A stretch of DNA of 64,000 nucleotides, taken from contig NC_083587.1 of NCBI RefSeq assembly GCF_027579695.1, positions 38,671,732-38,735,731 of the forward strand, given 5' to 3'. The notes beneath the pieces are model-generated. The model saw only the letters and a list, made by a program, of their open reading frames with translations. It did no database searches and was not told the DNA's origin. Source of the DNA: Neoarius graeffei. Its lineage: Eukaryota > Chordata > Actinopteri > Siluriformes > Ariidae. This document shows, one piece after another, positions 43,601-52,600 of this stretch (positions are counted from its first letter, which is position 1; every line of letters starts with the position of its first letter). A program made the translations under genes and the position numbers.

Positions 43601-46600
43601 ATTCTTACGAGCACTGCATAACATTAATCCAACTATTAAGCGTCAAAACGAATGTTACTTAGGCTACTTACCTAGCGAACACAGACTCCCTTATCTCAAG
43701 CAAAACGTACAGTTGAAAGCAGTGATCCATTTTAAAAAGCTACTAAAGACTGTCAGTAGCCTACTCCTAGTCTAACGTTAACGTTACGTGAGGGGATTTC
43801 ATTCCAAACTGAAGGAGACGTACTGCAATGTTAGATCATTTTGTTAAATGTAATATCCTATCTGAATAACATTAGCCTAAACTATCATACTTCGGCAAAG
43901 CACAATATATAAACCAGAATTCGCTATATTTACAATTGGCTTACCTTTCAAACAGCACCGTATGGTACAGGGATGCTGTCCGCTGATTAGTGGATCGCAG
44001 CAGATGCCACTTTTTGTCGACATGCCACTGGCACAAGCCACATGTCGATTAATCTTCTTCCGAATGCCACTGATCATTGACTTGCCACTTCCGTATGTCA
44101 GTGACCTCCATCGACATGTCATTGACGCGTGTCACATGTCGATTAATCATCTAACCCTTACTGCAAATCTGAGATTTGTTGAGCGGGAGCATTCAGAGAT
44201 TTGACATGGAATGACCCATATTTACAACATTGTTTTACATGATTTATCCTATCCCTCAAGCTAAATTAATTGTGGAGATCTACATAAATTAATTTAAGTT
44301 GTATTATTAATGGACTGTGTATCAATTCTGTGTGTTTAGGTTACTTAAACTTAAGATAACAGGATTAGCTGACTGTAGAAAATCATGGGAAAGCATCAGC
44401 CAACTGGAGCCAATCATTTGTGGATTCAGAAGCGAAACCTTGAGTATTCTCTCTTAAACAGAGCTGTTATGAATTACTGCAGTGAAACAAACAAACAAAA
44501 CCTACAGGCCTATACCTCGCATATGTCCTGACATAGTTATGCTTTGCAGAATATGTTAAAGATCACTGGGACGAGGATGAGTTCTTTGCCTACCAGTTCC
44601 TGAATGGCCTCAACCCCATGGTGATCCAGCAATGCTCAAAGCTGCCAGACAACTTCCCTGTTACTAAGGAGATGGTCAAAGACTCCTTGTATGGAAACAC
44701 CTTGGAGCACGAAATGAAGGTATGTGTTTTTGGTGCATGTGTTGGATGGCTAGTGAAAAACAGTACATCACTTTATTACATCAAGGCAAAACATCACATT
44801 TGTCATGCAGGTGTTGCTTAATTAGTTGATTACTTGTTTGCCTTCAACCATCCAGAAAGGGAACATCTTCCTGTGCGACTACAAGATGCTGGACAAACTA
44901 ATAGGAAACGTGGTGGACAATGAACAGCAGTACCTCACAGCTCCACTGGTGCTGCTGCACTGCAATCATCATGGAAAGATGCTGCCCATCGCCATTCAGG
45001 TAACAACTCCATAAAATATTAGCTATCATTTTAACCACTTGAACTTTAGGCTGTTTTGTGGGTAATTTCACACAATAATTGTGAGCCGCTAGCCTCCTCA
45101 TCAGAGAAGCACCCCAGATCCCTGTGTCATTGCACTTTTTACGTGTTTATTATTTTCCACAGTTAATGCAGACCCCTGGACCGGACAACCCCATCTTCCT
45201 GCCCACCGACTCCAAGCATGACTGGCTGCTGGCTAAGATCTTTGTGCGGGCCGCAGACTTTAGCGTGCACGAGGTGGACTTCCACCTGCTCAGAACTCAC
45301 CTGCTGGCCGAGGTGTTCACCGTGGCAACCCTGCGACACCTCCCATCTGTACACCCACTCTTCAAGGTATTTAGACTAACATGCATGATTTGAGTTGTCA
45401 GACATCCAGGGATGTTAAAAGAAAGAAAATTGAAGGCAGAATTTTTTGCCAATTTTTCCAACATTTGCCAATTGGCTCATTCTGAACAGAAATAGTGTTT
45501 TAACATTTCTGGTTATGGGTTCCACATTAAAATTGTTGTTCCTGAGTTGGTTAGAACAACTAACTAACTAAATAAATAAATAAATAAATAAATTTCCCAG
45601 TATATACAGTATATAATCCATGTCCCCAGCTGTGGGACATACAAATGGGTAGACGTACCTTTAACACTTTCAAACTGGCTATTAGTCTACCTTTTGTCCT
45701 TTAGTCTCTATCCTACAGCAATCACTAAAACAGCCCTCTGCTTTATTCAAGCTGCATCACTGTAGTTATTATAATTTATAGAGCTCCGGCGCTTGACCTC
45801 ACTCCACCTAAAATTGCCGCCATTTTGTGATGTGACGCTGTGATGTGACACACGATGTGAAGTACTGAAAGTAGCCACAAACACCATTTCTTGCCATCAA
45901 CAGTGTAGAGGGGAAAGGGCTTGTGACCACTTCCCCATTTTCCGATGTTAATTTGCTCCGTGTTATGAAAATGAGGCCAATAACAAACCACCGTTTTCTC
46001 TGTACTCTCAATGGCAAGGGTGTAAGCCGGCCTCACAGTATGGTGTCCAAACAAACGGAACACCCGACCACTTCCTGAGCTCTATAGTATGTCTTCTTAC
46101 AGCTTATACAAATTGAGTAACGTGCATTTGGATTTGCTAGTCTTTGGTCAAATGAAAAATGTGGTCACATTTTTTTTCTTGCAATGTCTTCCCATCTAAA
46201 CAGAAATGTTGAAATGCCAAAAATGAGAACTAGGCCTACATTTCAGCAAAGCCAAAACAGATTTGTGTCTAAGACAAACATGTTTGATTCGCAGCCTAAA
46301 ATATTCACCTCTTATGATTACTTTTGAGACTTTGGTTGCCTGCTAGTGGCATTAGTATCAAAATGTGTTATGTTTTTTATACATATTTGTTTGCTTTTCT
46401 GTTTTTTTAGCTCCTCATTCCCCACACTCGCTACACACTCCAGATCAACATCTTGGCACGAGACCGGCTGATTTCCGACGATGGAGTCATTACAGTGGTA
46501 TAGACCCACATAAAAATGTTTCTGCAATTATTACAGAATCAGTAGGATTTATATTTTTCTTAAATTATTGAATAGGAATGACATACAGTGTGTTTCCATG

Positions 46601-49600
46601 CAGGGAGATAGCAGAGGTATAACTCATACATACAATGGCAATGATGTTTGATATTGATTTATATTTCTAAATACTATCATTCATTATCTTGAACTGCAAT
46701 TATTCTTTTTTGAGAGTAATGCACATACAGTAATACTATGCTATTTGCACCCAGGTGTATATAGTCAAAAATGCTGTTTGCACTCGGTCACGGTCGGCAT
46801 AGTAAATGTGGCTATTTACACCCAGGTGTACATAGCATAGAATAGCAGAGACAAGCACCCGGGTGTCTGTAGCATACAATGCTATTTACACCCAAGCATA
46901 CTTATGTGTATGGAAACAGCATAAGTCTTGATTTGCTTTCTGAAGTGGACAGTGGGGGTGCTTCCTTAAGAGGCCAAGCTGAGTCTGCTACTGAGCAGGC
47001 ATCACAGCAATATAATGCAGTTGTAACCTAATGCCGTTTCCATGTCAAAAGTACTGTATTCCTACATAAGAACTGCAAAGTATTCCTGTCTGAGAATGAG
47101 GCTATGAAAGATAATTATACCTTTCTTACAAAGTCCTGCTCCTCTACAAATCATTTACACCATCTCAATAACTTTCTAATCTCCTCTCACCTACAGTCCC
47201 CTGTGGTCCTCCAATTAGGACCATTTGACCATCCCTCACACCAAATTGGGAGAGAGCTTCCATGTTGGTGCCCTCTGTGGAGCAAGCTACCCCTCTCCAT
47301 CTGTTATCGCCCTTTTTGGGCCTGTGCATAACACACCTAAAAGCACACCTTTTCACCAAGGCCTTTGGTCTCTAAACCCCTTCCTCCAACTCAGTCAAAC
47401 CTTGGATATCTTGAAAGGCACAAAATGAAACCACTTGATTGTTGTTGTTACTATTGTGCATTTTTGTGAAGAATTTCAAAGGAATCAGATTTTGATAGCT
47501 CTATGAAAAACTGATTTCTTTGAAATTCTTCATATTGTAATTTGTATTTGGAGTATTTCCCTTATTACCTGTAAAGCTAACAATAACATACCAGATGAAC
47601 AAAGCAAGCAGACAGAAGTAACAAGAGTTACTCTCCCCTATAATCCCTAATAAGTTTATACACAGTGACTGGAGAAGTAATTCAGTGACTTTTGAAATGG
47701 CAACTAGCACTATGTCCAAAAATTTGTAATTTGTTTAATCTTAGTATTCAGGCATTGGTGGTGATGCCTTGGTTAGTTTACTGAAGCGGGCAACAAAAGC
47801 CCTGACCTACAGCTCCCTGTGTCTGCCTGAGAACATCTCTGAGAGAGGCCTGAAGAACGTCCCCAACTACCACTACAGAGACGATGGGATGCAACTGTGG
47901 AACATCATCAACAAGTATGTTTACCAATCAGAACACTGCTGCTTACTGTAATACACAGAGAGAGAGACAGAGATTTTATTCACTTTATTTCACATTTTAT
48001 ACACTGCATTAAGACATGGACATTTGTAGGTATGTTGCAGGAGTCTTGCAACATTACTACAAATCTGATGAGGACGTGAAGAAGGACACAGAACTGCAGA
48101 ACTGGATCAGTGAGATTTTCACCAAGGGTTTCCTGGAAAGAAGCAACACAGGTATACACAGAAATAGTGTCCTTTAAAGGCCTATAAGAAATTACTTAAA
48201 AATGGCAACAGAACAGTAATACATGTAATGTCAAAAACACTGGTTCTTTCTGCCAATCAGTCAGTCTGTCTGTATGTATGTATTTACAGTGGTGCTTGAA
48301 AGTTTGTGAATCCTTGAGAAATGTCTATATTTCTGCATAAATATGACCTAAAACATCAGATTTTCACACAAGTCCTAAAAGTAGATAAAGAGAACACAGT
48401 TAAAAAAAAATGAGACAAAAATATTACACTTGGTCATTTATTTATTGAGGAAAATGATCCAATATTACATATCTGCGAGTGGCAAAAGTATGTGAACCTC
48501 TAGGATTAGCAGTTAATTTGAAGGTGAAATTAGAGTCAGGTGTTTTCAATCAATGGGATGACAAGCAGGTGTGAGCGGGCACCCTGTTTTATTTAAAGAA
48601 CAGGGATCTATCAAAGTCTGATCTTCACAACACATGTTTGTGGAAGTGTATCATGGCACGAACAAAGGAGATTTCTGAGGACCTCAGAAAAAGTGTTGTT
48701 GATGCTCATCGGGCTGGAAAAGGTTACAAAACCATCTCTAAAGAGTTTGGACTCCACCAATCCACAGTCAGACAGACTGTGTACAAATAGAGGAAATTCA
48801 AGACCATTGTTACCCTCTCCAGGAGTGGTTGACCAACAAAGATCACTCCAAGAGCAAAGCGTATAATAGTTGGCAAGGTCGCAAAGGACCCCAGGGTAAC
48901 TTCTAAGCACCTGAAGGCCTCTCTTACATTGGCTGATGTTAATGTTCATGAGTCCACCATCAGGAGAACACTGAACAACAATGGTGTGCATGGCAGGGTT
49001 GCAAGGAGAAAGCCACTGCTCTCCAAAAAGAACATTGCTGCTCATCTGCAGTTTGCTAAAGATCACGTGGACAAGCCAGAAGGCTATTGGAAAAATGTTT
49101 TGTGGATGGATGAAACCAAAATAGAACTTTTTGGTTTAAATGAGAAGTGTTATGTTTGGAGAAAGGAAAACACTGCATTCCAGCATAAGAACCTTATCCC
49201 ATCTGTGAAACATGGTGGTGGGAGTATCATGGTTTGGGCATGTTTTGCTGCATCTGGGCCAGGACGGCTTGTCATCATTGATGGAACAATGAATTCTGAA
49301 TTATACCAGCGAATTCTAAAGGAAAATGTCAGGACATCTGTCCATGAACTGAATCTCAAGAGAAGGTGGGTCATGCAGCAAGACAGTGACCCTAAGCACA
49401 CAAGTCGTTCTACCAAAGAATGGTTAAAGAAGAGTAAAGTTAATGTTTTGGAATGGCCAAGTCAAAGTCCTGACCTTGATCCAATCGAAATGTTGTGGAA
49501 GGACCTGAAGCGAGCAGTTCATGTGAGGAAACCCACCAACATCCCAGAGTTGAAGCTGTTCTGTACAGAGGAATGGGCTAAAATTCCTCCAAGCCAGTGT

Positions 49601-52600
49601 GCAGGACTGATCAACAGTTACCGGAAATGCTTAGTTGCAGTTATTGCTGCACAAGGGGGTCACACCAGATACTGAAAGCAAAGGTTCACATACTTTTGCA
49701 ACTCACATATATGTAATATTGGATAATTTTCCTCAATAAATAAATGACCAAGTATAATATTTTTGTCTCATTTTTTAAACTGTGTTCTCTTTATCTACTT
49801 TAAGGACTTGTGTGAAAATCTGATGATGTTTTAGGTCATATTTATGCAGAAATATAGAAAATTCTAAAGGGTTCACAAACTTTCAAGCACCACTGTATTT
49901 TAAATTTATTTACACACCGACGTTAGCATGCAAATTAGCGGTTGGCTGTCTTATATATTTTCTATCACGTGGCACTGTGATTTTAAGAGAATGGTATAAA
50001 AAGATTTACGCAATTGCTGTCTCGGCCGTGGCCACGAGGACAGGGTTGAACCCAAGCGCAGACTCAGAGCAAGGAGCAAACTTAGTTTTAATGCAGAACC
50101 ACTGGAGACTTCTCAGACAATCCAGGAATTACATTTGAAATAGATTCAACTAGAAACAATGATTAGCCGAACAGCAGCAAAGACAAAACATAGGCACAAG
50201 GCTCTGACTCGAACAAGACAAGCCACATAGACAAAACTGACAAAATAATCCTGCAAGGAGCAGCACACAAGACTGGGTTTAAATACATACGAATTAACAA
50301 GACTAACAAGGTTAACAAGACACAGGTGAGGATGAAACAAGGTAATGATCAAACAAGGCACAGGTGAGGGGCAGAGACATGGACACAGTGGATAAGCACA
50401 TGACTGGTATAAACAAAGAGCACATGGCAGACACAGGAAATGACTCAATCAAAACAGGAAGTGACATAAGACAAACAGACAGGGCAAAACAAACGCACTA
50501 AACTACAAGACAAGGAGAAAAACACGAAATACAAAAACAGTCAACAGAGGATCCTGACAATTGCAACATGGGAAGAAACAGCTTCATGATGAATTGTAGT
50601 CAAAGCTAAACTTAAATAAAATAAATGTAATGACCGCTTACAAACAAAGCACTGTAAGTACTGTGGCCTGATGTTTTACATGAATTAACACATCTTTATC
50701 TTACAGGAACTTGTTTCATATGCATGTCTTTATTTCTCAGGAATGCCTAAGTCTTTTCAGACAGTGCGTGCCCTCATCAAGTTCATTACCATGGTGATCT
50801 TCACGGTATCTGCCCAACATGCTGCTGTCAACAATGGACAGGTAATATTTAAAACTATCTGTGAGTCAATCAATTTGCCCCATGTTTTGAAAGAATGCTA
50901 AAAAAAGAAAACCATACCGCCACTTGTTTATTGAAGATCGGCTACAAAGACGGTCTCAATGAAGTTAGTGTGAGTTGAAATCGCGTGTTTGGGTTGCAGG
51001 TAACAAATGTGCTGTGCTGTTTGAAGACACACTGCATACCTGTGTTGTTCTATTGCAAAATTATTTCATGCATTATTTAATGCCTCATAGGTAGCCGGCC
51101 ATGCCTTCCTACACACTTCCGCTTGACTATCATCTCCCTACAGTGCTAATCTGGATTTGATCCCATTGAGCTCGTTGTCTCAGGAGGCATTTTAACTTTG
51201 AGCTCGTTGTCTCAGGAGGCATTTTAACTTGACCATTCAGCGAACAGAGGGAGGAGTTGTAAATGCAGAGCAGGAATGCTATCAGTTAAGGCAGGCTATC
51301 AGTCAAAGGCTGATCCAATCTTTTTAAACATAAACACCGCCAGCAAGCAATCGTTTCTCAATACCTGAATGTCCAGACCCTCTGTACGAAACAAAGTGTA
51401 TTACGAGGAGCTGGTCTATTACAGTACCAGGTTACCTCATAGGCAACAGCCGTGTTTGTGCTGCAAGTTATTTTTAACATAATGTATTTTTTACTCACGT
51501 GTGTTGGCATGTTGTTGCAAGATCTGTGAAATTCAAACTATAGGCTACAATGTTGAGGTGAGATGGTAATTCCTTTGAACGGTAAGAGGTGTGTTTGACA
51601 CATGATGAGCTACTGAGCACAGGAGTCGTCGATGGCTGGCACACTGATGCACTGCACTGGGAGAATGTATGTGAGAGGGGGAGTGGCTGCAGCAGATAGA
51701 GCGGCAGAAGTGCTTCTTTTACAGTTTTTTTTTTTCTGAATGCTTAAACACTAACAGTGATTCTTTTGGTATGATTTCTGAAACTATTAACACTTGTAGC
51801 CAATCTATTAACAAAGTTTGCCAAACTAAAAGCCCAATCAGCTCTTTACACTCAATTTGAAATTTTGTAACTCAACTTTTGCTAAACTGTAAAACACAAC
51901 ACACTTATTGCAAAACTGTAAACACAACTCACTGCATAAGACTCATTTTGCAATTTTATAGCACACTTACAAAAAACATACACTTCTGTCTCTTCTACTC
52001 AGACCATTCTGAGAATTACCTTCCTACACTGACACATGCCAAAGCACTTTTTGATAATTACTTCATTCAACATTCAGACCTTTAGTACTGCAAAAAAGAC
52101 AGGTAAGGATTTGTCTGGATTACAATTTTGGACAATATTGGATGGAGAGTGAAAGAGGTATAAGAATTAGAGAAGTGGAAGAGGTGAAGAAATAAGGTAG
52201 AAAGGGACAAGGACCATGAAGTGAAAAAGTGTAGAAAAGGTTGAGATCAAATATCAAAATCTCTACGAAAACTGTAAAAAAAAAAAATACTAAGCTACAT
52301 GTATTACAAAGTTATAAGATACTGAAAACTGACATGCACTGCACACAGAGTAAGCAAAATCCAAATGTGTTTTCCATTTTGACTGTCAGTGTGCAGTTGG
52401 TGCTTTGTGTGCTTAATAATGTTATGGGTTGTGTGTACTGTTGTGTACAAAAATACCATTTTGAAAAGAGTGTGAACAGCAAAAAGAGTGCAAAAAGTGC
52501 TTTTGCAAGTAATTTATGATGTTTTGCTAATTGGGTGAAAGGTTTTGTGATTTGTGTGTAGAGTTTTGCAAAAATAGCCAAACGTTGTGCCTAATCGGTC

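Larger units (their letters stand above)
40606..44339. other. Lipoxygenase intron 4: repeats but no other host gene
   Basis: It contains an L2-like LINE at 41332-42563. The flanking DNA (about 40905-41330 and 42565-43500) begins GGTTAAAGGAGACGTAGAAT and looks like an older non-autonomous DNA element into which the LINE went. A ~93 bp imperfect duplication lies at 44000-44155. Nothing coding is recognised elsewhere. Confidence 0.5.

Noticed and set aside
44351..44443. Exon 5 starting at AACAG|GATTAG
   Set aside because: From that acceptor the joined frame meets TGA after two codons. The acceptor at 44339 gives 104 bp and an open frame.
47752..47914. Exon 10 starting at the nearer AG (47751)
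   Set aside because: It shifts the frame to an early stop. The AG at 47744 gives 170 bp and keeps the family sequence.
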